This document shows, one piece after another, positions 24,177 through 31,490 of a stretch of DNA of 36,355 nt. A program made the position numbers and the translations under genes. Numbering within the stretch: the first letter of the stretch is position 1; every line of letters begins with the position of its first letter. Source of the stretch: Pseudomonadota bacterium (GTDB lineage Bacteria > Pseudomonadota > Alphaproteobacteria > Sphingomonadales > Sphingomonadaceae); assembly GCA_023445495.1 (NCBI GenBank), contig JAEXLC010000231.1, forward strand, positions 1-36,355, given 5' to 3'. The notes below the pieces were generated by a model. It ran no database searches. It saw only the letters and a list, made by a program, of their open reading frames with translations, and was not told where the DNA came from.

Positions 24177-24484
24177 CGCCCTGCCAGGATCTGCCCGATC
24201 AGCACGCGCAGTGCCGGGGTGAGTGTCTTGAGGCCCGCCGCGACCAGCGCCTCGCCGAACGCCGCCCGGTCGATCGCCGGCGGCTCGTGCAGGCAATGCC
24301 AGAACAGCCCGGCGATCTCGGCAATGCCCAGCCTGCCCGATGCCGCGCGCTCGACCAGCTCGAACAGCGGCCCGATCTCGGCCTCCGCCGCGACCAGCGC
24401 CTGGAAGCTTGGGCGCAGCACATGCGTCACCCCGTCCAGCATCAGCGCCGCCTCGCCCCGCTCGGGGTTGGCAGCGGCGCTCAT
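24173..24484 (-). CDS. GTA tail assembly chaperone (gp10-like)
   Basis: 103 residues. GEAALMLDGVTHVLRPSFQALVAAEAEIGPLFELVERAASG is characteristic of the GTA gp10 / Phage_TAC family. It is expected to bind the tape measure during tail assembly. It is translationally coupled to the tail tube gene upstream (ATGA) and to the second chaperone downstream. Confidence 0.9.
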   Translation of the reverse strand: MSAAANPERGEAALMLDGVTHVLRPSFQALVAAEAEIGPLFELVERAASGRLGIAEIAGLFWHCLHEPPAIDRAAFGEALVAAGLKTLTPALRVLIGQILAGR

Positions 24485-24888
24485 GCCGACACCACCGGGC
24501 CGGAGCTTTCCAGGCTCAGCGTGTAGCTGCGCTCGCCGTTGAAATCCCCGGCATAGTCGAGGCGGGTCACCAGGAAGCGCCCGGTCATCGTCTCGCCGCT
24601 CTCGAAGCTCAGCCGGTAATCGTCGATCGTGCCGTAAAGCGCATTGGCCTTCACCCGTGCCTCGGCGATCGATCCGGTGAACACGCCCGCGCCCGAAACG
24701 CTCACCGATCGCACGCCAGCGCCGGAAAGCAGCTCGCGCCATCCGCCGCTGTCCTTGCTGGTGATCGCCACCATCTCGCCGTTCACGCTCAGCTGCGTCG
24801 TCCGCAGCCCCGCCACGGTGGCATAGACCACCGGCGTCGCGCCATTTCCCACCTTGAGCAGGAACGCGCTGCCCTTTTCTGCCGCCAT
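24481..24888 (-). CDS. GTA major tail (tube) protein (gp9-like)
   Basis: 135 residues. KGSAFLLKVGNGATPVVYATVAGLRTTQLSVNGEMVAITSKDSGGWRELL is the standard beginning of the TP901-1/GTA major tail tube family. It builds the tail tube as stacked hexamers. AGGAGA precedes the ATG by 8 bases. It lies 12 bases after the tail terminator gene. Confidence 0.93.
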   Translation of the reverse strand: MAAEKGSAFLLKVGNGATPVVYATVAGLRTTQLSVNGEMVAITSKDSGGWRELLSGAGVRSVSVSGAGVFTGSIAEARVKANALYGTIDDYRLSFESGETMTGRFLVTRLDYAGDFNGERSYTLSLESSGPVVSA

Positions 24889-24900
24889 GTCTCTCTCCTG

Positions 24901-25290
24901 TCAGAGTTCGCTGCGGAGCATCCGCACGCGAAATTCGCTCACCGATTGCCAGCGCGAGTCCCCCTCGCGGGAGATTCGCGCGCGCAGCAGCACCAGGCTG
25001 GCGATCGCCCAGCCCTGGCCGATGGTGCGGGGCAGCGCGGCGATCCGGTCCTCGACCTCGCCGGCCAGCATGCGCAGCCGTGCGGGGCGCTCGCCCGCGT
25101 CGAACAGGGCGATCGCGAACCGTCCTTCGCGTCCCGCCATGTCCTTGGTGCCCCAGTCGGTCAGCCAGGCTTCCTCGACCAGCGCATAGGGCCGTGCCGC
25201 GCGCACCGGCGGCGCATCGAACACCGCCGTCACTTCCAGCCCGGCCAGCGCCTCGACCAAAGCCGCCTGCAATATTTGCTGCACGCTCAT
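24901..25290 (-). CDS. GTA tail terminator, DUF3168 (gp8-like)
   Basis: 129 residues. ILQAALVEALAGLEVTAVFDAPPVRAARPYALVEEAWLTDWGTKDMAGREGRFAIALFD fits DUF3168. In GTAs and lambda-like phages this protein caps the tail tube on its head-proximal side. Its ATG overlaps the TGA of the small preceding ORF. Confidence 0.9.
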   Translation of the reverse strand: MSVQQILQAALVEALAGLEVTAVFDAPPVRAARPYALVEEAWLTDWGTKDMAGREGRFAIALFDAGERPARLRMLAGEVEDRIAALPRTIGQGWAIASLVLLRARISREGDSRWQSVSEFRVRMLRSEL

Positions 25291-25442
25291 TTGAGCAGCC
25301 CTCCGATCCAGCGCAGCCGCGCGCGCAGATTGCGTCCGCTGATCGCCACGCCTTCGTCGCGGGTCTCGACGCTGGCATCGGGCACGGCGGACTGCACTGC
25401 CTGGGCGACCCGCGCGATCGCCCGCCGCACGGCCGCGCTCAC
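25287..25442 (-). CDS. Small protein in the head-tail stopper position (gp7 position)
   Basis: 51 residues if started at the GTG overlapping the connector's stop codon (GTGA, 25442); another GTG at 25475 would lengthen it to 62. It sits where R. capsulatus GTA encodes the stopper (gp7, about twice this size) but shows no clear similarity to it. The sequence is basic (AAVRRAIARVAQAVQ, RNLRARLRWIGGLL) with one amphipathic helix. The overlap on both sides supports a real translated gene. It may be a shortened stopper or a fast-evolving adaptor. Confidence 0.65.
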   Translation of the reverse strand: MSAAVRRAIARVAQAVQSAVPDASVETRDEGVAISGRNLRARLRWIGGLLK

Positions 25443-25921
25443 GCCGCCAGCCGCACGCGGCGATAGGGCCGCCACAGCGCGCTCACCGCCGCCGGGGGCG
25501 CCATGTCGCGTTCCCTATGGTCGAACAGATGCGCGATCAGCAGCACCACACCGGTGGCGATGGGCGGCGGCAGGTCGCCCCAACCTGCCGCCATCCCCGC
25601 ACGATAGGCGACGCTCTGCCGCCCGCGCGTGCGCACCCAGCCCACGCCCTGGGTGTCGATATCGATCGCCACGTCGATCCCGGCATCGATCGCGGTCACC
25701 GGCAGCGCGGTCAGCGCCTGCCAGCGGCTCTTGGTGTCCACGGCCTCGCTGAAGTCGCGCGCGATCAGCGCGGTGCCGGTGAAGCGCTCGGCCAGCGCCA
25801 GCGCGGTGCCCGCAAGCGTCTCGATCAACGCATCCTCGCTGTCGCCCGCGATCCGCAGATGTGCGCGGGCGGCGTCGCGCGCGGCCGTGATCGCCGCGCC
25901 CGGAAAAGGCGGAAACTCCAT
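25439..25921 (-). CDS. GTA head-tail connector (gp6-like)
   Basis: 160 residues. AAITAARDAARAHLRIAGDSEDALIETLAGTALALAERFTG is the typical helical N-terminus of the gp6/head-tail connector family, and WRPYRRVRL is a common C-terminal ending. It forms the adaptor ring under the portal. It starts 59 bases after the capsid gene, with a hairpin in between. Confidence 0.88.
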   Translation of the reverse strand: MEFPPFPGAAITAARDAARAHLRIAGDSEDALIETLAGTALALAERFTGTALIARDFSEAVDTKSRWQALTALPVTAIDAGIDVAIDIDTQGVGWVRTRGRQSVAYRAGMAAGWGDLPPPIATGVVLLIAHLFDHRERDMAPPAAVSALWRPYRRVRLAA

Positions 25922-25946
25922 CTCGCTCTCCGCATGTGAGAAGGGT

Positions 25947-25972
25947 GGGGCCGCCGTCCCCGGTGCGGCCCC
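25947..25972 (-). other. Hairpin between capsid and connector genes
   Basis: GGGGCCGC-N10-GCGGCCCC, perfect 8-bp stem, between the capsid stop codon and the connector start. There is no T tract on the minus strand. It may attenuate read-through or protect the 3' end of a capsid mRNA. Confidence 0.5.
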
Positions 25973-25980
25973 GGGAAGGA

Positions 25981-27033
25981 TCAGGCCGAGAATTTCAGCA
26001 GCTTGATCGCCTCCGAATTGCTCACCATCCCGCCGACGCGCTTGGTCGCGTAGAAATGGACGAACGGCTTGTTGCTGTACGGATCGCGCAGGATCTGCGT
26101 CTCGCCGCGCTCGGCGATCAGATAGCCGGCCTGGAAATTGCCGAAGGCGATCGACAGGCTGTTCGCCGCGATGTCGGGCATGTCCTCGGCCTCGACCACC
26201 GGATAGCCCAGCAAGGTCGCCGGCTGTCCTGCCGCCAGCCCCGGCTGCCACATCAGCGCGCCGTCGCTGGTGCGGAACTTGCGCACCCGGGCGAGCGTGG
26301 CCGAGTTCATCACCCAGCTCGCCCCCTGGCGGTAGGGCGCGCGCAGCGCCTGGACCAGGTCGATCAGCTTCTCCTCGGGATTGGCCGAAAAGCCGCCCGC
26401 CGCGCCGCTCACCAGATATTGCAGCGTCCCGAACGCCCGCACCCCGTCGCCGGTCGCCGCATTGGGCGCCGACAGGAAGCCGCGCGGCTTGTTGACGCCG
26501 TTGCCGCCGACGAACGCCGCGCCCTCGGCGGCGGCAAACTCGCGCGCGATCTCGTCGCTCAGCCAGGTCTCGACATCGAACCCCGCATCGTCGAGCATCG
26601 CCTGGCTCGCCGCCGGATTGGCGTAGAGGTCGCCCATCGGCGGCGCGACTTCGTTGAACACCGGCGTGTCGGTCTCGTCGCGCGCCGCGGTCTCCGCCGC
26701 CCAGCCGCTCTCGAAGCCGCCGCTCGCCACCAGCTTGCGATAGCCGCTCGACCCCACCCGCACCACGCTGGCGATGCTCCTGATCGGCGACACGCTCTTC
26801 AGCGTTGCATCGATCCGCGCATCGAGCTCGTCGGGCACCGCATAGCCGCCGGCGGCATCGCTCGCCCCGCTCATCGCCTTGGCCTCGAGCCCGCCGCCCG
26901 AGCGCAGGAAGCTCTCGAACGCCGAGCCGCCCATCGGCCGCGCGCCTTCCAGCATCGGCCGCTCCGGCGGCAGCCCGCTGCGTTCCACCGCTTCGAAGCT
27001 CGCCTCGAGCGCATCCGCCTTCACTTCGATCAT
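25981..27033 (-). CDS. GTA major capsid protein, HK97 fold (gp5-like)
   Basis: 350 residues. The N-terminal ~55 residues (EVKADALEASFEAVERSG, RPMGGSAFESFLRSG) form a short delta-like scaffold region that the prohead protease would remove. The rest shows the HK97 capsid pattern: AAGGYAVPDELDARI, ESGWAAETAARDETDTP, then DVETWLSDEIAREFAAAEGAAFVGGNGVNKPRGFL and DPYSNKPFVHFYATKRVGG. The start at 27033 has GGAG upstream; a longer reading frame exists but lies in the spacer. It is the main head protein. Confidence 0.95.
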   Translation of the reverse strand: MIEVKADALEASFEAVERSGLPPERPMLEGARPMGGSAFESFLRSGGGLEAKAMSGASDAAGGYAVPDELDARIDATLKSVSPIRSIASVVRVGSSGYRKLVASGGFESGWAAETAARDETDTPVFNEVAPPMGDLYANPAASQAMLDDAGFDVETWLSDEIAREFAAAEGAAFVGGNGVNKPRGFLSAPNAATGDGVRAFGTLQYLVSGAAGGFSANPEEKLIDLVQALRAPYRQGASWVMNSATLARVRKFRTSDGALMWQPGLAAGQPATLLGYPVVEAEDMPDIAANSLSIAFGNFQAGYLIAERGETQILRDPYSNKPFVHFYATKRVGGMVSNSEAIKLLKFSA

Positions 27034-27053
27034 GCCCGTCTCCCGTCCACGCC

Positions 27054-27083
27054 AAAAAGCCCGGCCGGGACACATCCCGCCGG
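27054..27083 (-). terminator. Terminator-like hairpin between protease and capsid genes
   Basis: On the minus strand, CCGGC-GGGA-TGTG-TCCC-G-GCCGG (9 bp with one bulge) is followed by GCTTTTTGG. It lies 28 bases downstream of the protease stop codon. A second T tract (TTTTTT) lies between it and that stop. This looks like a partial terminator upstream of the capsid gene. Confidence 0.55.
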
Positions 27084-27110
27084 ATCCAAAACCCCAAAAA
27101 AGAGAGCCGC

Positions 27111-27479
27111 TCAGTCCAGCGCGTGCACTCGCGCCAGCGGCTGCATCGGGCTCGCCACCAGGCTCACCTCGACCAGGTCGAGCGCCGTAATCTCGCGCAC
27201 GCTCCCGCGCCGCGCTTCCTTCACGCGGTAGCCGAACGAAAGCCCGGTCACCGCCCCGGCGCGCAGCCGCTCGGCCAGCGCCCCCTCGGCCACCCGTCCG
27301 ATCACCCGCAGCCCGCGCCTGTCCTCGCCGATCGCCTCGATCTCGCCCACCGGCGCGCCGGCATGCTGCCAGAGCAACGGCACGGCCCGCGCGCCCGCAA
27401 AGGCCCCGCGCCGCACCACATCGCCCCCGCGATCCACCGCGTCGAACACCGCCGCATAGCCCGCGAAGCGAACCGTCAC
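27111..27479 (-). CDS. GTA prohead protease, HK97 family (gp4-like)
   Basis: 122 residues. The catalytic triad is recognisable as H39 (LLWQHAGAPVGE), S81 (GLSFGYR) and E104 (DLVEVSLVA), the pattern of HK97-type serine proteases that process the capsid. The GTG at 27479 is chosen because it overlaps the TGA of the DUF6127 gene (GTGA); a GTG at 27488 is also possible. It is shorter than R. capsulatus gp4, with both ends trimmed to the core. Confidence 0.9.
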   Translation of the reverse strand: MTVRFAGYAAVFDAVDRGGDVVRRGAFAGARAVPLLWQHAGAPVGEIEAIGEDRRGLRVIGRVAEGALAERLRAGAVTGLSFGYRVKEARRGSVREITALDLVEVSLVASPMQPLARVHALD

Positions 27480-27781
27480 TTCAGCCACCCCGGAAAGCCC
27501 AGCTTCACCGCCAGCCCGACCAGCAGCAAAGCCGCCGCCATCCGCCCGGCCCATTGGAACGCCGCCTTGAGCGCCGAGCGCTTGGCATCGCGCCACGCCC
27601 CCAGCAGCTCGCGCAGCTCGGCCATGTCCTTGGCGGCGCCGGCATCGGCCAGCCCCAGCCGGGTCAGTGCCCGCTGCGCGCCCAGTTCGCCCGCTTCCTC
27701 GGCAATCGCGCGCAGGGTCACCAGCTCGGCGCCCTCGCTCTCGGCCTGGCCGATCAGCTGCCCCAGCATGTCCACGTTCAT
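27476..27781 (-). CDS. DUF6127-type small membrane protein of sphingomonad GTAs
   Basis: 101 residues. It begins MNVDMLGQLIGQAESEGAELVTLRAIAEEAGELGAQRAL, which I recognise as the DUF6127 pattern. The C-terminus has one hydrophobic helix (AAALLLVGLAVKLGF) followed by PGWLK, consistent with a tail-anchored membrane protein. Its ATG overlaps the TGA of the portal gene and its TGA overlaps the protease GTG. It is in the place of ORFg3.5 in R. capsulatus GTA. The function is unknown. Confidence 0.75.
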   Translation of the reverse strand: MNVDMLGQLIGQAESEGAELVTLRAIAEEAGELGAQRALTRLGLADAGAAKDMAELRELLGAWRDAKRSALKAAFQWAGRMAAALLLVGLAVKLGFPGWLK

Positions 27782-28887
27782 TTCACACCTACCATTTCAC
27801 GCTTCTCGTCATCGGTGAGGAAGGGTGCCGCACCCACCTGCGCCCAGAGCCGCTCGCGATCCTCGGCCAGTGCGGTCACCGCTTCCAGGTCCACCGCCAG
27901 CGATGCGCCGGGGAACCAGCCCGCCAGCCCCTCGGCGATCCCGCGCAGGATCTTGTCGGCCAGCGGCAGGATCGCGATCCGCCACAGCGCGCGATTGGCC
28001 TCGCGGTAATTGGCATAGGCAGCATCCCCCGGCAGCCCGAGCAGCATCGGCGGCACACCGAAGGCCAGCGCGATCTCGCGCGCCGCCGCGGCCTTCAGCC
28101 CGACGAAATCCATGTCCGCCGGGGTCAGGCTCATCGCCTGCCATTTCAGCCCGCCCTCGAGCAGCATCGGCCGCCCGGCATTGACCGCGCCGGCAAACCC
28201 TTCCTCCATCTCGCGCTTGAGCCGGGCGAACTGGTCGGCCGGCATCGGGCTGCCATCGCCCGGATCATGGACCAGCGCGCCCGAGGGCCTGGCCGCATTG
28301 TCGAGCAAGGCCTTGTTCCAGCGCGCCGCCGCATTGTGGATCGCCACCGCGCCCGAAGCCGCGCCCAGGCAGCCCAGCCCGTAATGATCGTCGATCGGCG
28401 AGAAATTGCGCAGATGGATCACTGCCGGCCGCCCGCCGCCATCCTCGGCCGCCAGCCGCGCGACCCGCTCGCCCACCTTGTAGCGGTACGCGACCGGCCA
28501 GCCCCGCGCATCGGGCTCCACGCTCACCCGTTCGGGGCGCAGCGCATAAAGCTCGCGCACCGCGCCGCTGTCGTCGCTCAGCACCTGGACATAGCCATTG
28601 CCGTGCAGCAGCAGCTGCGCCGCCAGCGTCTCGATCAGCGCCTGCCCGCCGCTGCGCGCCTGCACCAGCGCGAGCAGCGCGGGATCGCTGGCCTTGAGCG
28701 CGGCGCTGCCCGCGCCCTCGGCCACCAGCTTCACTGCGCGCTGCGCCACCGGATTGTGGCAATAGGCATCGCGCACCTGCGCCTCATAGCTGCGCGGCCA
28801 TTCGCCCACGCTGCCCGCAAAGCTGCCGGCGCGCGACAAAGCCGGCCGCGCGCCTTCGCGCACGGACTTCCGCCCGAACCATTTCAT
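27778..28887 (-). CDS. GTA portal protein, HK97 family (gp3-like)
   Basis: 369 residues. The HK97 portal pattern runs MKWFGRKS, YEAQVRDAYCHNPVAQRAVKLVAEGAGSA, LLLHGNGYVQVL, ALRPERVSVEPD, then DFVGLKAAAAREIALAFGVPPMLLGLPGDAAYANYREANRALWR. The last stretch is a strong family signature. It forms the dodecameric DNA channel at one capsid vertex. It is the first gene after the EF-hand lipoprotein, with 92 bases between. Confidence 0.95.
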   Translation of the reverse strand: MKWFGRKSVREGARPALSRAGSFAGSVGEWPRSYEAQVRDAYCHNPVAQRAVKLVAEGAGSAALKASDPALLALVQARSGGQALIETLAAQLLLHGNGYVQVLSDDSGAVRELYALRPERVSVEPDARGWPVAYRYKVGERVARLAAEDGGGRPAVIHLRNFSPIDDHYGLGCLGAASGAVAIHNAAARWNKALLDNAARPSGALVHDPGDGSPMPADQFARLKREMEEGFAGAVNAGRPMLLEGGLKWQAMSLTPADMDFVGLKAAAAREIALAFGVPPMLLGLPGDAAYANYREANRALWRIAILPLADKILRGIAEGLAGWFPGASLAVDLEAVTALAEDRERLWAQVGAAPFLTDDEKREMVGVK

Positions 28888-28979
28888 GCGTTGCTCCTGA
28901 AAATCGAGGGTGGTTTGAAACGGGAGCGGCGAAGACCGACCTTCAAAATCCTCCCTCTCCGGGAAGGAAGGACTGGTGG

Positions 28980-29297
28980 CTAAGCGCTAGCTCCACACCC
29001 GCCGGCCGCGCCCAGCTCGCCGGCAGTCAGCTTCCCGTCGCGGTCGCAATCCCGCGTCCAATATCCCGCCGCCAGCCCGGCGCGTGCCGCATCGATCGCC
29101 GGCCCGCGCCCCGGCAGCGCGGCGGAGACCATCGCGGCAATCTCCGCCCGGTCCAGCCCGCCATCGCGGTCGGCGTCAAAGCGCGCCACCAGCGCCGCGC
29201 TCCCCATGTCCAGCGCGGTCCGCCCGATCGCGCACCCGCATAGCATCAGCATCCCGGCAAGCGCACCCGCCCGCCAGGCCCGGATCGGTCCCGTCAT
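28980..29297 (-). CDS. EF-hand lipoprotein lodged between terminase and portal genes
   Basis: 105 residues. The N-terminus MTGPIRAWRAGALAGMLMLCGC has a lipobox (MLMLCGC), so it should be a lipoprotein with the acylated Cys near residue 20. Two EF-hand calcium loops follow: DADRDGGLDRAEI and DCDRDGKLTAGEL. GGGAGA lies 6 bases before the ATG at 29297; an upstream in-frame ATG would spoil the signal. It is flanked by a 212-base gap with REP-like repeats and a 92-base gap, so it may be an inserted cell gene rather than a particle component. Its function is unknown. Confidence 0.75.
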   Translation of the reverse strand: MTGPIRAWRAGALAGMLMLCGCAIGRTALDMGSAALVARFDADRDGGLDRAEIAAMVSAALPGRGPAIDAARAGLAAGYWTRDCDRDGKLTAGELGAAGGCGASA

Positions 29298-29358
29298 TCT
29301 GATTTCTCCCGTACTGGATAACCTTGCAGGGGCACGGCCCGCGGGCTTCAACCCACTC

Positions 29359-29446
29359 CGTCATGCTGAACTTGTTTCAGCATCCAACCCACCACGGGCG
29401 ATGCCGCTGGTGGCACATTGGACCCTGAAACAGGTTCAGGGTGACG
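29359..29446. repeat. Pair of inverted REP-like elements
   Basis: Two related palindromic units face each other. CGTCATGCTGAACTTGTTTC... (29359-29383) has inverted arms ATGCTGAA/TTCAGCAT. On the other strand, CGTCACCCTGAACCTGTTTC... (29422-29446) has arms ACCCTGAA/TTCAGGGT. This CGTCA-xCCTGAAC-xxGTTTCAGG consensus is a common short interspersed repeat in sphingomonads. It lies between the terminase and the EF-hand gene. Confidence 0.85.
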
Positions 29447-29509
29447 AAGGGGCATCGATGGCCGGCGTTCGTCGTCCGCGCCCATCCCATCCCGCCGCAA
29501 GACCCACCC

Positions 29510-30814
29510 TCACAAAACCCGGATCGCCGCTTTCCCTCGCGGCCCGAGCATCAGCTCGTGCAGTGCCCAGACCAGCGCATCCGCCCGGTCCGGCGATCGG
29601 CCCGGCCCTTCATAGCCGCCGCCCATCACCAGACCGCACAATTCGTCCTCCAGCGCCGGGAAGGCGCCGGCATGCCGCACCTTGCCCGCCTCGTAGAGCA
29701 GGCTCACCGGCTCGGCCCTCGCCGCCTTGCCCTGGCTGGCATGCACCAGGGTCACCGGCAGATTGCTGTCGGCGCCGAGCAGCACGGTCTTCACCATCGC
29801 GCCGCCCTGGTTCTTCTCCGCCACCACCCGGTCGGCATCGTGCCGCGCGGCGCAGGCCGCCACCGCATGCGCCCAGCGCTCGGGCGAGGCGCCGTGCACA
29901 CTGGCATCCTCGAGCACATAGGCCTTGCCGTCGCGCCCCAGCGCCGCCGCCACGATCCCGCAGCTGTCGCCGCCGATCCCCGCCGGCGGGTCGACCCCGA
30001 TGATCCGCCGCACCAGCTCGGGCAGCTCGCCTGCCCGGCAGGCATCGAGCAGCGCGCGCGTCCACAGCGCGCCTTCCACCTGGTCGAGCATCTCGCCGTC
30101 CAGTTCCTGCCGGCCGAGCTTGCTCCCGGCATATTGCGCGGTCATCGCCTCGACGAAGCTCGCCGGCAGCCAGGGATTGTCGCGCGTCCTGCCCAAAGTC
30201 TCGTGGACGCCCGGCAGCGCCATCACCATCCGCATCAACCTGCCCGGCCGCGGGGTGGTGGTCACCACCGTCTGCGGGGCCTCGCCCAGCCGCAGTCCCA
30301 TCGCCAGATTGTCCCAGGCTGCCTGTCCGCCACGCCCCCATTTGGCGAGTTCGTCGCACCAGGCGAAATGATGCTCGGGGCCGCGCAGCCCTTCGGGTGC
30401 CGCCGCCGAATAGATCTGCGCCTGCGCCCCGTTCGGGAAGCGCAGCGTGCCGCAGGTCCGGTGCCACACCAGTTCCTCGTCCGTGCGCGCGCTGGCGAGC
30501 AGCCCGCCTTCGCCTTCCACCATCACCCGCTGCACATCGGCTTCATTGGCGCCGACCAGCGCGATCCGCGCCTCGGGATGCGCGCGTGCCCGGGCGAGCA
30601 CCCATTCGGCGCCCGCGCGCGTCTTGCCGAAGCCGCGTCCGGCGCGGATCAGCCAGATCCGCCAGTCGCCCTCGGGCTCGGCCTGCCCGCGATGCGCCCA
30701 TTGCCACCAGCGTTCGACATATTCGCGCTTCTGCGGCCGGCTCAGCGCACGGATCGCTTCCGCGCGCTGCTCGGGCGGATAGCCGAGCAGCCGCTCGAAC
30801 GCCTCATTGGCCAT
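29510..30814 (-). CDS. GTA large terminase (gp2-like)
   Basis: 434 residues. The N-terminal ATPase has Walker A RAGRGFGKT (58-66) and a Walker B-like HHFAWCDELAKW; then TTTPRPGRLM (a motif III-like segment) is seen. The C-terminal nuclease has acidic positions in IIGVDPPAGIG, VVAEKNQGG and DRADALVWALHEL. It packages DNA into preformed heads. In GTAs it uses host DNA fragments and does not recognise its own genome. The ATG at 30814 overlaps the small-terminase gene by 11 bases. Confidence 0.94.
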   Translation of the reverse strand: MANEAFERLLGYPPEQRAEAIRALSRPQKREYVERWWQWAHRGQAEPEGDWRIWLIRAGRGFGKTRAGAEWVLARARAHPEARIALVGANEADVQRVMVEGEGGLLASARTDEELVWHRTCGTLRFPNGAQAQIYSAAAPEGLRGPEHHFAWCDELAKWGRGGQAAWDNLAMGLRLGEAPQTVVTTTPRPGRLMRMVMALPGVHETLGRTRDNPWLPASFVEAMTAQYAGSKLGRQELDGEMLDQVEGALWTRALLDACRAGELPELVRRIIGVDPPAGIGGDSCGIVAAALGRDGKAYVLEDASVHGASPERWAHAVAACAARHDADRVVAEKNQGGAMVKTVLLGADSNLPVTLVHASQGKAARAEPVSLLYEAGKVRHAGAFPALEDELCGLVMGGGYEGPGRSPDRADALVWALHELMLGPRGKAAIRVL

Positions 30815-31271
30815 CCCGCTTCTCCGCGCGCTCCGCGGCTTCGCGGGCCCGGGCGCGATCGATCGCGTCGAGCTTTCGCATGATCGCCGCATCGGTATCC
30901 TCGGGCCGCGCCCGCTTGAGCGGCACGGCGCCCTTCGATTTGCCCTGCGGGCTGTTGCGGTGCAGGCCAAGCAGGCGAAGCGCTTCCTGCACATCGATCT
31001 CGCGCCCGTCCGCGTTGCGGCGCGTCCTGCCGCCGCCGGCCAGGATATGGCAGAGCAACTCGGTCTCCAGCATGTCATAGCCAAGCGCCAGCGCCTTGCG
31101 CCATTCCTCGGCGAAGTCCTCGTCCTTGCGCCGCAAATGATGGACGCTCAGCGGCGTCACCCCGGCGACCTCGGCCGAAGCGCACACATTGGCGGTGGCC
31201 GCCAGATGATCGAGGAATGCCTCGCGCTTCGTCCCGGTCCAGCGCACCCGGCACCGTTGCTTCTTCTCCAC
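30804..31271 (-). CDS. GTA small terminase-like protein (gp1-like)
   Basis: 155 residues starting at GTG, with GGGAGAGG 4 bases upstream. The N-terminal half resembles a helix-turn-helix (KREAFLDHLAATANVCASAEVAGVTPLSVHHLRRKDEDF), as in small terminases. The C-terminal part is charged and probably coiled (DTDAAIMRKLDAIDRARAREAAERAEKR). It is the first gene of the cluster, overlapping TerL. Sphingomonad GTA small subunits diverge from that of R. capsulatus, so the call rests on position and the HTH. Confidence 0.85.
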   Translation of the reverse strand: MEKKQRCRVRWTGTKREAFLDHLAATANVCASAEVAGVTPLSVHHLRRKDEDFAEEWRKALALGYDMLETELLCHILAGGGRTRRNADGREIDVQEALRLLGLHRNSPQGKSKGAVPLKRARPEDTDAAIMRKLDAIDRARAREAAERAEKRDGQ

Positions 31272-31284
31272 GGCACCTCTCCCG

Positions 31285-31321
31285 AAAAGAAAAGGGCCGG
31301 ATGGCGTTGCCGCCCCGGCCC
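31285..31321 (-). terminator. Strong intrinsic terminator/attenuator directly before the GTA cluster
   Basis: On the minus strand, GGGCCGG-GGCG-GCAA-CGCC-AT-CCGGCCC folds into a 7-bp plus 4-bp stem capped by a GNRA-type GCAA tetraloop (2-nt bulge), followed at once by TTTTCTTTT. It ends 14 bases before the TerS start codon, so it abuts the Shine-Dalgarno GGGAGAGG. It can end read-through from phzF. If the GTA promoter lies upstream of it, it is also a leader attenuator of the whole cluster. Confidence 0.8.
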
Positions 31322-31350
31322 GACTCGCAATTCTTCAGCGTTCCTGTTTT

Positions 31351-31393
31351 GTGCCATATCAGCGTGACGATGTCAAGAGAAAAGTGCCTATAT
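31351..31393 (-). promoter_or_regulatory. Candidate GTA promoter region
   Basis: The minus strand has TTGACA at 31376-31371, a good -35, about 100 bases before the TerS start. No matching -10 is clear at 16-18 bases. Two copies of ATAT(A)GGCAC (31384-31393 and 31351-31359) bracket it and could be regulator sites. No CtrA full site (TTAA-N7-TTAA) was seen. If transcription starts here, the terminator-like hairpin at 31285-31321 is in the leader. Confidence 0.35.
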
Positions 31394-31490
31394 GGTTCGT
31401 TGGGCGGCGCGATTTCTGCTTCGTGGGGAAACTGCCGGAGCAACTGCCGCGCCCCGGATCATTAACGCACCTCGGGCTGGAGCCGCTATT

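Noticed and set aside
29441..30883. 480-codon plus-strand frame
   Set aside because: Antisense of the large terminase; no domain.
15685..31271. Ordinary integrated prophage
   Set aside because: No integrase, repressor/replication block, lysis cassette or att repeats were seen. Gene order and the short tape measure match GTAs. Not fully excluded, but GTA is the better explanation.
31322..31490. CtrA-type control site for the GTA promoter
   Set aside because: A single TTAA half-site near 31462 was found, but no TTAA-N7-TTAA.
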